NCBI RefSeq assembly: GCF_006716765.1
Contig: NZ_VFPO01000001.1
Location: forward strand, 5,642,001 to 5,706,000
DNA from: Actinomadura hallensis
GTDB taxonomy: Bacteria; Actinomycetota; Actinomycetes; Streptosporangiales; Streptosporangiaceae
DNA: 64,000 nucleotides
Reading direction: 5' to 3'
The notes below the pieces were generated by a model, which searched no databases, was not told where the DNA came from, and saw only the letters and a list, made by a program, of their open reading frames with translations. This document shows positions 23,640 to 31,830 of this stretch, one piece after another. Each line of letters starts with the position of its first letter. Positions within the stretch are counted from its first letter, which is position 1. A program made the translations under genes and the position numbers.

Positions 23640-25808
23640 TCAGGTCGCGAGGAGTTCCGTCCACTGGCGGCAGACCTCGTCCAGGCCGTAGGCGGCTCTG
23701 ACCTGGCTGCGGGCCAGGGCCCGGTCTGCCTCCCAGCGGCCTTCCGCGACCGTCGCGGCGATGGACGCCGCCATCGCGGACGGCGTCTCGTGGATCCAGC
23801 GGGTGTCGTAGACGGTCTCGGCGCCGGGCCACGGCAGCAGGGCGGGCACCGCGCCCGACGCCATGCCCTCGGCGGGGGCCAGGTGGAAGCTCTCGTCGTC
23901 GCTGGTGGACAGGACGAAGCCGACGCGGCGCAGCCAGGACGCCACGTCGCGGCCGTACGTGTCGAAGACGACGCCGCCGGAGAGGAGACGGGAGCGGCGG
24001 ACGCGGCGGAACACGTTCTCGTAGTGGGCCCGCTCCTCGTCCTTCTGCCAGATCCACCAGTACTCCCAGGGGAGCTTGGACTTGACGAAGAGGGTGAAGC
24101 GCGGGTCGTCGCGGCGCAGCTCTTCGAGGACGTCCAGCGCGAGGTCGAGCCGCTTCCGGGACGGGGCGATGCCGATCATCCCCAGGTGGTGCTCGGCGCC
24201 GGGCAGCTTGTCGCGGTCGAACTGCGCGTCGTCCACCCAGTTGGGGACGGTGACGACCTTCTCGGCGGGCCAGCCCGTCGTCTCCCGGGTCAGGGCGTTG
24301 TAGTGGGGGCTGACGCAGATCACCCGGTCCACGGCGTCGATCTTCAGTTGTCTCGGCCAGCCCGCGTAGAGCTCGAAGCGGTGCAGGCGGACCAGGAGGC
24401 GCTGGCCGGGGCGCTTGTGGCGGGCGTACCAGAGGGCGTTGGGGCCGCACCATTCGCAGACGACGACGTCCGCCCAGTCGGCCAGGGCGCGGCTGCGCTT
24501 CTCGTCGTGGGCCTTGAGCGCGGCCCAGTGGTCCACCCGGATCTCCATGTCGGGGCGGGAGCGGAGGTAGTCGAGAAGGCGGGAGAAGAACTTCAGGTCG
24601 TGGCCCGCGACGCCCACGCGGAGGGGCCGTGACTTCACCGACAGGACGGCCTCGGAGGGTTCGGGGAACACCTGGGAGAGATACGTGCGGAGGCGATCCG
24701 CCGCGGCGTCCAGCGTGAAGCCGGCGGCGGCCGCGCGGCAGCGTTCCACTGCGAGGGTGAAGACGTCCGGGTTCTTGCCGATGAGGGTCAGGACGTCCAG
24801 GACGTCGGCCTCGGTGGCGGCGAACAGCGGGTAGTCGGCGCCGAGGAGCCGTTCGTGCATGGGCGTGCGGTTGAGGACGACCGGGACGCCCAAGGTGCCG
24901 CATTCCAGGACCTTCGTGGACAGTTCGAGGCTGGCGTCCATGCCGGCGTCCCGCCAGGACAGGCCCACGTCGCAGGCGGCCGTCAGCCGCATCGCCTCGG
25001 CGCGGGGGTGCCCGCCGTGCCAGACGACCCCCTCGCCGGTCTCCAGCGCGGTCCGCATGCGGGACGCGAAGCCGGGGTCGGCGGGGTCGTCGTGGATCTT
25101 GTCGCCGATCATGTGGAGTTCGGCGTCCACGCCGCGCACGGCGAGCAGGCGCGGCAGCGAGGTCATCTCGTAGGTGTTCCAGCGCGGCGCGAACTTGCCC
25201 GTGTAGACGAGGCGGAGGGCGCGGCCGTGTGGCGCCTCCGCGGGCCGCGGCTCCAGGCCGTCCGGGAGGACGACCACGGGCGGGAACAGGACGCTCTTCC
25301 CGGCCGTGGCGGGGACGGCGCCCTCCAGGAACCCCCGGAGTTCCTCCGTCTGGCACAGCAGGACGCGTGAGGCGTCGGCGATCCGGCGCAGTTCGGCCTT
25401 GGCGGAGGCGGTGAACTCGGCGGCGGACTGCGGGACGTCGGTGAGGTACGTCCAGAGGCGCCCGGCCAGGGGGCCCATGGACAGCCTGCCCGCGACGCGC
25501 CGTCCCCGGACGACGACGAGGTCGAACCCGCCCTGCTCCTCGGCGTCGATGCGGGCGAGGATCGTCGCGGCGTGCCGCGGGACCATGACGCCGTCGAACA
25601 TGCCCTCGGCGTGGGGGCTGCGGACGGTGACGCCCGGCACGGCGCGCAGCGGGTCGACGAGGCGGCCGGTCCGGACGGGGGCCTTGAGGACCAGGGTGAC
25701 CTCGCAGCCGGCTCGGGCCAGGGCCTGGACCGTGCCCTGGGCCCAGATCGCCGAACCGTCGATCATGTTGAGGTCGACGTCGCCGTACACGAGGGCGCGT
25801 GGTCGCAC
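23640..25808 (-). CDS. double glycosyltransferase: two GT-B units fused in tandem
   Basis: A 722-residue protein with two complete glycosyltransferase-like halves. The first (about 1-385) runs from RALVYGDVDLNMIDGSAIW to a C-terminal domain with LVYTGKFAPRWNTYEM and DASLELSTKVLECGTLGVPVV. The second (about 395-722) opens with LRVGVAGHDLKFFSRLLDYL, contains CVSPHYN and GMIGIAPSRKRLDLALDVL, and ends with STSDDESFHLAPAEGMASG (donor-site loop). Two linked transferases could add successive sugars. GTG 25808 has AAGGAG 5 nt upstream; the same frame further upstream is antisense-like. It follows the coiled-coil gene by 11 bp in an operon with wecB. Confidence 0.8.
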   Translation of the reverse strand: MRPRALVYGDVDLNMIDGSAIWAQGTVQALARAGCEVTLVLKAPVRTGRLVDPLRAVPGVTVRSPHAEGMFDGVMVPRHAATILARIDAEEQGGFDLVVVRGRRVAGRLSMGPLAGRLWTYLTDVPQSAAEFTASAKAELRRIADASRVLLCQTEELRGFLEGAVPATAGKSVLFPPVVVLPDGLEPRPAEAPHGRALRLVYTGKFAPRWNTYEMTSLPRLLAVRGVDAELHMIGDKIHDDPADPGFASRMRTALETGEGVVWHGGHPRAEAMRLTAACDVGLSWRDAGMDASLELSTKVLECGTLGVPVVLNRTPMHERLLGADYPLFAATEADVLDVLTLIGKNPDVFTLAVERCRAAAAGFTLDAAADRLRTYLSQVFPEPSEAVLSVKSRPLRVGVAGHDLKFFSRLLDYLRSRPDMEIRVDHWAALKAHDEKRSRALADWADVVVCEWCGPNALWYARHKRPGQRLLVRLHRFELYAGWPRQLKIDAVDRVICVSPHYNALTRETTGWPAEKVVTVPNWVDDAQFDRDKLPGAEHHLGMIGIAPSRKRLDLALDVLEELRRDDPRFTLFVKSKLPWEYWWIWQKDEERAHYENVFRRVRRSRLLSGGVVFDTYGRDVASWLRRVGFVLSTSDDESFHLAPAEGMASGAVPALLPWPGAETVYDTRWIHETPSAMAASIAATVAEGRWEADRALARSQVRAAYGLDEVCRQWTELLAT

Positions 25809-25819
25809 GGTGGCTCCTT

Positions 25820-26602
25820 TCAACGGACTGAGCTGGTCGAAGGGGCCCGGCCCCCGGCTCCCCCGGACGGCGCCGGCCGGAGCATGCCGGCGAGGCGGCC
25901 GGGGGCCGTCCCGGCGTCCGGGACGACGGCGTCCCAGGTCAGGGACGCCAGGGTGGCGGGGGCCGGGTCGCCGAGCAGGACGCGCGGCAGGGCGCGGGCG
26001 GCGGCGATCTCGCGGATCTCGTGCAGCGCGGCGTCCCGGTCGTACATGCCGGGAACGCCCAGGTACGCCCAGGGTCCGCCGGGTTCGCCGGCGGCGGCGT
26101 CCACGACGACCGCGTCGACGTCCGCCCGGTCGAGGACGATCGCCGCGTCGTGCGGGTACAGCGGAACGACCTCGACCTGCTCGGCGAGCAGCGCGGCCGT
26201 GCCCCGGCCGAGGACGCCCGCGACGATCGGGCGGTCGCTGGGCCCGGCGACGAGCATGCGGTTCTCGGGACGGTCGACGCGCTCGGGCGGGACGGCCCGC
26301 TCTCCTCCCCCGCCGGACGCCGCGGCGGGTGCGTTGCGCCCGCGCCACAGCCGGTACAGCTCGCGCGGCAGGCGGCGGCCCCGCCGCGGGTCGCGGGCGG
26401 CGCCCGCGACGAGCCGACCGAACTGCAGGGCCGTCGAGCCCTCCAGGGCCTCGATCCGCCGCTCCAGCTCCGCCAGCCGGGCCTCGCGCTCCCGCAGCGC
26501 GGCCTTCAGCCGTCCGAGCTGCTGGTACGCCTTCGCCTCCCGCCGGACCGCGGCCTCCTCCCGGGCGGCGGCGTCCCGTCCGGCGGCGGTGTCGTCACTC
26601 AC
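25820..26602 (-). CDS. coiled-coil protein of unknown function, partner of the double glycosyltransferase
   Basis: A 260-residue protein. Residues ~10-55 form a strong coiled coil (REAKAYQQLGRLKAALRERE onward, Arg/Glu heptads). A basic linker follows (RDPRRGRRLPRELYRLWRGR), then an alpha/beta domain of about 150 residues with hydrophobic strands ending in Asp (AAIVLDRADVDAVVVDAAAG; RVLLGDPAPATLASL). The C-terminal part looks like half of a Rossmann or GT-B domain without a catalytic motif. The start overlaps the wecB stop by 8 nt and the stop is 11 bp from the glycosyltransferase start. A scaffold or length-control role in the enzyme complex is a guess. Confidence 0.6.
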   Translation of the reverse strand: MSDDTAAGRDAAAREEAAVRREAKAYQQLGRLKAALREREARLAELERRIEALEGSTALQFGRLVAGAARDPRRGRRLPRELYRLWRGRNAPAAASGGGGERAVPPERVDRPENRMLVAGPSDRPIVAGVLGRGTAALLAEQVEVVPLYPHDAAIVLDRADVDAVVVDAAAGEPGGPWAYLGVPGMYDRDAALHEIREIAAARALPRVLLGDPAPATLASLTWDAVVPDAGTAPGRLAGMLRPAPSGGAGGRAPSTSSVR

Positions 26603-27713
26603 TCAGGTACCTCATGATCACTTCGGCGATGCGGGGGCCGGCGTGGCCGTCCCACAGCGGCGGTCTGCGGTCGGCGGCGGCCCGTCCCGGCTCCGGCGCG
26701 GAGCCGTTCGCGGAGCCGGGCTCCCCCTCCAGGCTTTTCCGCACGGCGGGCACCAGCTCCTCGAAGGTGACGAGGCGGTTGGTGCCGTGGGTGACGGTGA
26801 TGGGCCGCTCGGTGTTGGGCCGGACGGTCAGGCACGGGACGCCGAGGATCGTCGTCTCCTCCTGCAGTCCCCCGGAGTCGGTGACGACGGCGGCCGCGCC
26901 TCGTACGGCGGCGATGAAGTCGATGTAACCGAGCGGCTCCAGGACGTGCACGCCGTCGTGCTCGTCGAGCCCGGCGGCCAGCAGGTTGGCCCGGCCGCGC
27001 GGGTGGACGGGGATGACCAGGTCGGCGAGGTCGGCGACGCCGTGCAGGTGCCGGACGAGCGCCGCGGCCGTCTCGGGGTCGTCCACGTTCGCGGGCCGGT
27101 GCATGGTCGCGAGGACGTACCGGCCGGGCAGCGCGTGCGCCTCCCGGACCCGGTCGGTGTCGAACTTGCCGAGGTTCGCCAGCAGCGTGTCGATCATCGG
27201 GTTGCCGACGAAGTGCGCCCGCGCGACGGGCACGCCCTCGGCCGCCAGGTGCCCGACTCCCTCCGGGCTCGTGACCAGGCACAGCGCGGACAGCTGGTCG
27301 GTGAGGCGGCGGTTCACCTCCTCCGGCATGGACATGTCGAAGCTCCGCAGCCCGGCCTCCACGTGGGCGACGGGGATCTGCAGCTTGGCCGCGACGAGGG
27401 CGGCGGCGATCGTCGAGTTCACGTCGCCGTACACGATGACGAGCGCGGGTGAACGGCCCGTGAACTCCTTCTCCAGCCCGACGAGGAGCGCGGCGGTCTG
27501 CTCGGCGTGCCCGCCGGAGCCGACGCCGAGGTTCACGTCGGGTTCGGGCAGGCCCAGCTCGTCGAAGAAGACCTCCGACATCCGCGCGTCGTAGTGCTGG
27601 CCGGTGTGGACGACCGCCTGCTCGGCGCCGAGGGCGCGGAGGGCGTCGATCACCGGGGCGGCCTTGACGAAGTTCGGCCGCGCCCCGAGGACGTGCACGA
27701 TGGGTGCCAACAC
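26595..27713 (-). CDS. wecB: UDP-N-acetylglucosamine 2-epimerase (non-hydrolysing)
   Basis: A 372-residue enzyme interconverting UDP-GlcNAc and UDP-ManNAc. Family marks are VLGARPNFVKAAPVI, VHTGQHYDARMSEVFFDELG, VYGDVNSTIAAALVAAK, HVEAGLRSFDMSMPEEVNRR and the UDP-binding VTDSGGLQEETTILGVPCLTVRPNTERP. GTG 27713 is preferred (GAAGGGA just upstream, and homologues begin near this residue); ATG 27731 is the alternative. The C-terminal ~40 residues are Ala/Pro-rich. With the dehydrogenase at 29216 it can supply UDP-ManNAcA. It heads the operon with the coiled-coil protein and the double glycosyltransferase. Confidence 0.92.
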   Translation of the reverse strand: MLAPIVHVLGARPNFVKAAPVIDALRALGAEQAVVHTGQHYDARMSEVFFDELGLPEPDVNLGVGSGGHAEQTAALLVGLEKEFTGRSPALVIVYGDVNSTIAAALVAAKLQIPVAHVEAGLRSFDMSMPEEVNRRLTDQLSALCLVTSPEGVGHLAAEGVPVARAHFVGNPMIDTLLANLGKFDTDRVREAHALPGRYVLATMHRPANVDDPETAAALVRHLHGVADLADLVIPVHPRGRANLLAAGLDEHDGVHVLEPLGYIDFIAAVRGAAAVVTDSGGLQEETTILGVPCLTVRPNTERPITVTHGTNRLVTFEELVPAVRKSLEGEPGSANGSAPEPGRAAADRRPPLWDGHAGPRIAEVIMRYLSE

Positions 27714-27741
27714 AATTTCCCTTCTGTTCATCGGGGTCGCC

Positions 27742-27747
27742 TACGCT
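27742..27747 (+). promoter_or_regulatory. TACGCT -10 box for leaderless GT4 gene
   Basis: TACGCT ends 8 bp before the GTG at 27756, the same hexamer and spacing as at 398 and 6184. The gap to the divergent wecB start is only ~40 bp, so the two promoters must overlap. Confidence 0.5.
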
Positions 27748-27755
27748 CGCCCGCC

Positions 27756-29192
27756 GTGCCCTTGAAGAAGCCCGTTTACCTGGCGGGACTCGCCTGGCGG
27801 CAGGTCCGGGACGATCCCCGCCGGGCGGCGCGGCTCGCGGTCCGGCTGGCCGCACGGACCCCGTTCGGCGCCCGGCTGCGGCGTTCCCCGCGGGCGGTTC
27901 CGCGGCCGCGGGACGTCCGGCGCGAGACGGCCGACCTGCGCCGCCTGCTGGTTCACTCGCCGCCGCCCCGCCCCCGCCCCGACGGCCCGCCGCCGGGGCG
28001 GACCGTCCTGCAGTTCGTGACCAACGCGCTTCCCGTCACGAACGCCGGCTACACCGTCCGCACGCACCGGATCGCGGCCGCCCAGCGGGAGGCCGGTCTC
28101 GACGTCCACGTGGTGACGCGGCTGGGGTACCCGCTCAGCCGGGGTGTGGGCGACGCCCGGACACGGGTGGACGTCGACGGGGTCCCCTACCACCGGCTGC
28201 TCCCCTGGCTGCCGCCCGCCGATCCGCTGCGGGCCGTCGCCAAGAGCGCCGACCTCGCGGGGCGCCTGGTCGAGGAGCTGCGGCCGTCGGTGCTGCACGC
28301 CGTCAGCAACCACCTGAACGCGGCGGTCGCGCTCGAACTGGGTCGGCGGCACGGGCTGCCCGTCGTGTACGAGGTGCGCGGCTTCCTGGAGGACTCGTGG
28401 CTGTCGCGCGACCCGGCGCACAGCGAGACCGACGCGTTCTACCGGCTGACCCGCGAGCTGGAGACGCGCCGCATGGCCGAGGCGGACGCGGTCGTGACGC
28501 TCGGGGAGGCCATGCGCGCGGAGATCGCGTCCCGCGGGGTCCCCGAGGAGAAGATCCACGTGGTGCCGAACGGGGTGGACGACGCGTTCCTCGAACCGCT
28601 GCCCGACCCCGGCGGCCTGCGCGAGCGCCTCGGCATCCGGGCGGGCGTCCCGGTCGTCGGCCTCACGTCCTCGTTCTACGGCTACGAGGGCATCGACACG
28701 CTCATCGACGCGGCGGCGCTGCTGCGGGACCGGGGCTCGCCGGTCACGCTGCTGCTGGTCGGCGACGGCCCCGAGCGCGGCGCGCTGGAGCGGCGCGCGG
28801 CGCGGCGGGGCGTTCACGCGGTGTTCACCGGCCGGGTGCCGATGGGGTCGGTTCGCCGATTCCACGCCGTCCTCGATGTGTTCGCGGTTCCGCGCCGGGC
28901 GGACCGGGTCTGCCGGTTGGTGACGCCTCTCAAGCCGATCGAGGCGATGGCGGGGGGAATCCCCGTCATAGCCAGTGATGTCAGGGCACTTCGGGAAATC
29001 GTGGAACCGGGCGTGACGGGCGCGTTAACAGTTCCGGAAGACCCGGAATCATGGGCGAATTGTCTGGAAGACGTGGCTTACAGTCCGGAAAGAAGGCAGA
29101 AAATCGGGCAGGCGGCCCGCGAATGGGTCCGCGCGGAACGCACCTGGCGCACCGTCATCGCCGGATACCGGGCCGCCTACGCGATTCCATAG
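27756..29192 (+). CDS. glycosyltransferase family 4
   Basis: A 478-residue GT-B enzyme with a ~75-residue basic N-terminal extension (many Arg, two RR-rich helices). The N-terminal domain begins with TVLQFVTNALPVTNAGYTVR. The C-terminal domain has VVGLTSSFYGYEGIDTLIDAAALL, LLVGDGPERGALERRA and RRADRVCRLVTPLKPIEAMAGGIPVIASDVRALREIV with the EX7E motif as KPIEAMAGG. Leaderless GTG start. The last ~330 bp are clearly less GC-rich than the rest, which may mark an old recombination joint. The dehydrogenase follows after 23 bp. Confidence 0.83.
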   Translation: MPLKKPVYLAGLAWRQVRDDPRRAARLAVRLAARTPFGARLRRSPRAVPRPRDVRRETADLRRLLVHSPPPRPRPDGPPPGRTVLQFVTNALPVTNAGYTVRTHRIAAAQREAGLDVHVVTRLGYPLSRGVGDARTRVDVDGVPYHRLLPWLPPADPLRAVAKSADLAGRLVEELRPSVLHAVSNHLNAAVALELGRRHGLPVVYEVRGFLEDSWLSRDPAHSETDAFYRLTRELETRRMAEADAVVTLGEAMRAEIASRGVPEEKIHVVPNGVDDAFLEPLPDPGGLRERLGIRAGVPVVGLTSSFYGYEGIDTLIDAAALLRDRGSPVTLLLVGDGPERGALERRAARRGVHAVFTGRVPMGSVRRFHAVLDVFAVPRRADRVCRLVTPLKPIEAMAGGIPVIASDVRALREIVEPGVTGALTVPEDPESWANCLEDVAYSPERRQKIGQAAREWVRAERTWRTVIAGYRAAYAIP

Positions 29193-29215
29193 ACGCTGCG
29201 AAGGGAGCCACCGGA

Positions 29216-30478
29216 ATGGATCTGGTGGTCATCGGACTCGGCTACGTCGGGCTGCCGCTGGCGCGGGAGGCCGCCCGCGCGGGACTGCGGACCGGCGGCC
29301 TCGACCGCGACGCGCGCGTGGTCGCCGGGCTCAAGGCGGGGCTGTCGCACATCGACGACGTGTCGCCGGCCGAGATAGAGGAGATGCTGGAGGCCGGGTT
29401 CGTCCCGAGCCTGGACGAGAGCGTCCTGGACGGCGCCCGCACCGTGGTCATCTGCGTGCCGACGCCCCTGTCGCCCGAGGGCGGCCCGGACCTCACGGCG
29501 GTGCGGGCCGCGGCCGAGACGGTCGCACGCCGCCTGGAGCCCGGGACGCTGGTCGTGCTGGAGTCGACCACCTACCCCGGGACCACCGAGGAGGTCGTCC
29601 GGCCGATCCTGGAGACGTCCGGGCTGGTCGCCGGGGAGGAGTTCCACCTGGCGTTCTCGCCGGAGCGGATCGACCCGGGCAACCCGGTCTACGGGGTCCG
29701 CAACACCCCGAAGATCGTGGGCGGGCTGACCCAGGCGTGCGCGTCGGCGGCGGCGGCGTTCTACGGCAAGTTCGTCGACCGGGTCGTGCAGGCCAGGGGC
29801 ACCCGCGAGGCCGAGATGGCCAAGCTGCTGGAGAACACCTACCGGCACGTGAACATCGCGCTGGTCAACGAGATGGCGGTGTTCTGCAACGAGCTGGGCA
29901 TCGACCTGTGGGACGCGATCGACTGCGCGGCCACCAAGCCGTTCGGGTTCCAGGCGTTCCGGCCGGGACCGGGCGTCGGCGGGCACTGCATACCGATAGA
30001 CCCCAACTACCTGTCGTACAAGGTCCGCTCGCTGGGCTACCCGTTCCGGTTCGTGGAGCTGGCCCAGGAGATCAACGACCGGATGCCCCGGTACGTCGCC
30101 GAACGCGCGCAGCAGCTCCTCAACCGCGAGGGACGCGCGCTGAAGGGCGCCAAGGTCGTGCTGCTCGGCGTCACCTACAAGGCCGACATCGCCGACCAGC
30201 GCGAGTCGCCCGCCCGGCCGGTGGCGCGGCGCCTGGCACGGCTCGGGGCCGACCTGTCGTTCCACGACCCGTTCATCGAGTCCTGGCAGCTCGACGGGGT
30301 CGAGATCGCCAACGCGGGCGCGGACCTGCCGGCGGCGCTGGAGACGGCCGACCTGGCGATCGTCCTCGCCGACCACGCCGTCTACGACGCCGAGACGCTC
30401 ACGCGCCACGCGCGCCTGCTGTTCGACACGCGCGGCCGGACGCGCGACGCCCAGTCCGAGACCGTCGAGCTGCTGTAG
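29216..30478 (+). CDS. nucleotide sugar dehydrogenase (UDP-ManNAc / UDP-GlcNAc 6-dehydrogenase type)
   Basis: A 420-residue NAD-dependent four-electron dehydrogenase. N-terminal Rossmann fold: VIGLGYVGLPLAREAARAG. Middle: STTYPGTTEEVV, FSPERIDPGNP and ENTYRHVNIALVNEMAV. The catalytic cysteine lies in GPGVGGHCIPIDPNYL (about residue 258). C-terminal domain: VLLGVTYKADIADQRESPA. The FSPERIDPGN and HCIPIDP motifs place it with WecC/WbpA N-acetylhexosamine dehydrogenases rather than glucose dehydrogenases. With WecB close by, UDP-ManNAcA is the likely product. ATG 29216 has AAGGGAG 9 nt upstream; longer in-frame starts overlap the GT4. Confidence 0.88.
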   Translation: MDLVVIGLGYVGLPLAREAARAGLRTGGLDRDARVVAGLKAGLSHIDDVSPAEIEEMLEAGFVPSLDESVLDGARTVVICVPTPLSPEGGPDLTAVRAAAETVARRLEPGTLVVLESTTYPGTTEEVVRPILETSGLVAGEEFHLAFSPERIDPGNPVYGVRNTPKIVGGLTQACASAAAAFYGKFVDRVVQARGTREAEMAKLLENTYRHVNIALVNEMAVFCNELGIDLWDAIDCAATKPFGFQAFRPGPGVGGHCIPIDPNYLSYKVRSLGYPFRFVELAQEINDRMPRYVAERAQQLLNREGRALKGAKVVLLGVTYKADIADQRESPARPVARRLARLGADLSFHDPFIESWQLDGVEIANAGADLPAALETADLAIVLADHAVYDAETLTRHARLLFDTRGRTRDAQSETVELL

Positions 30479-30503
30479 GCCCGCCCGGGACACGCGGCGC
30501 ACC

Positions 30504-30567
30504 TATAGCACATGGCGGATGAAACGCCCGGCACCGGCCATGTCGCCGACAGGCGGAATTCATCCGC
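30504..30567. promoter_or_regulatory. inverted repeat and -10 candidate upstream of GT4
   Basis: A TATAGC hexamer (30504-30509) is followed by the 9-bp inverted repeat GCGGATGAA (30515-30523) / TTCATCCGC (30559-30567) with a 35-nt loop. It could be a leader structure, an operator or the terminator of the dehydrogenase gene; nothing decides between these. Confidence 0.3.
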
Positions 30568-30627
30568 AATTTCCATGGGCCGCCCAGACTCGGTCCCGAT
30601 CAAGGGCTTCGGCACGGAGTGAGATAA

Positions 30628-31749
30628 ATGCGGGTCTGCGTTTGCACGGTGGTGCATCACCCCGAGGACGCGCGCATTCTGCACCGGCAGATACGCGCGC
30701 TGCTCGACGCCGGCCATGAAGTCACGTACATAGCCCCTTTCCGGGCGTGCAACGCGACGCCGTGGCGGCAGGTGAGCCCGGTGGACGTGCCGCGCGCCAC
30801 CGGACGGCGCCGCCTCAGGGCCCTGCGCGCCGCCTACCGCGCCCTCACCGAGCACGCCGCCTACGCCGACGTGATCCTCCTCCACGACCCCGAGCTGCTG
30901 GTGTCGCTCCCCCGCCGGGTGCGGGCGCGGACCGTCGTGTGGGACGTCCACGAGGACACCGCCGCCGCGCTCGGCGCCAAGCGGTGGGTGCCCGCCCCGG
31001 CGCGTCCCGTGCTGCGCCCCGCCGTCCACCACCTGGAGCGGCGCAGCGAGCGGCGGCACCGGCTGCTGCTCGCCGAGGAGGGCTACCGGGCGCGGTTCCG
31101 CGGGAACCACCCCGTCGTCCCCAACACCACCTACGTCTCCGACGTGCCTCCCGGCCCGCCGGACGGGCGGCGCGCCGTCTACGTCGGGCAGCTGTCCCGG
31201 GCGCGCGGCGCGCTCGACATGGTCGAGATGGCGCGCACGCTGGCCGCCGAGGACGTCCTGGTCGAGCTGATCGGAGCCGCCGACGCCGACGTCAAGGACG
31301 CGATCCGGGACGCGCAGCGCGAGGGGATCCTGCGCTGGTACGGGTTCGTGCCGAACGACCGGGCGCTGCGGATCGCGGAGGGCGCGATGGCGGGCCTGGC
31401 GCTGCTGCACGACGAGCCCAACTACCGCCACTCGATGCCGACCAAGGTCGTCGAGTACATGTCGCGCGGCGTCCCCGTCGTCACCACCCCGAACCCGCCG
31501 GCCCTCCACATCGTCGAGTCCGCCGACTGCGGGCTGATCGTCCCGTTCGGGGACCCGGGCTCCGCCGTCAAGGCCGTGCTGCGCCTGCGCGACGACGAGG
31601 AGCTGCGCGCGGACCTCGGCCGGCGGGGGTATCAGGCGGCCCGCGAGCGGTTCCACTGGCCCGTCCACGCGGCGCGCTTCGTCGCCCAGCTCGAGGCGTG
31701 GGCGGGTCACGAGCACGCTTTCGTCCCCGAGCCCGTCCCCGAGCACTGA
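30628..31749 (+). CDS. glycosyltransferase family 4
   Basis: A 373-residue GT-B enzyme. N-terminal domain: RVCVCTVVHHPEDARILHRQ, typical of GT4 enzymes resembling N-acetylmannosaminyl or WbpH-like transferases. C-terminal domain: AVYVGQLSRARGALDMVEMA, WYGFVPNDRALRIAEGAMAGLALL and SMPTKVVEYMSRGVPVVTTPNPP with the donor-binding Glu pair. It follows the UDP-hexosaminuronate-type dehydrogenase by ~150 bp, so it may use that product. GGAG lies 9 nt upstream of ATG 30628. The tail (HAFVPEPVPEH) is short and acidic. Confidence 0.83.
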   Translation: MRVCVCTVVHHPEDARILHRQIRALLDAGHEVTYIAPFRACNATPWRQVSPVDVPRATGRRRLRALRAAYRALTEHAAYADVILLHDPELLVSLPRRVRARTVVWDVHEDTAAALGAKRWVPAPARPVLRPAVHHLERRSERRHRLLLAEEGYRARFRGNHPVVPNTTYVSDVPPGPPDGRRAVYVGQLSRARGALDMVEMARTLAAEDVLVELIGAADADVKDAIRDAQREGILRWYGFVPNDRALRIAEGAMAGLALLHDEPNYRHSMPTKVVEYMSRGVPVVTTPNPPALHIVESADCGLIVPFGDPGSAVKAVLRLRDDEELRADLGRRGYQAARERFHWPVHAARFVAQLEAWAGHEHAFVPEPVPEH

Positions 31750-31770
31750 CCCGCCGCGGCCATCCGGTCA

Positions 31771-31830
31771 GGAACGGCCCCGATCCAGGACGGCCCCGGT
31801 CAGGACGGCCCCGGAGGGGACGGCCCGTGC
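31771..31830. repeat. ~15-bp tandem repeat across a stop codon
   Basis: Four imperfect copies of a GGACGGCCCCGGTCA-like unit (31771-31787, 31788-31802, 31803-31816, then a shortened one) run through the 3' end of the PQQ-repeat gene. The TGA of that gene lies inside a copy, so the repeat sets the last residues (GHGPSPPGPS). Confidence 0.6.
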
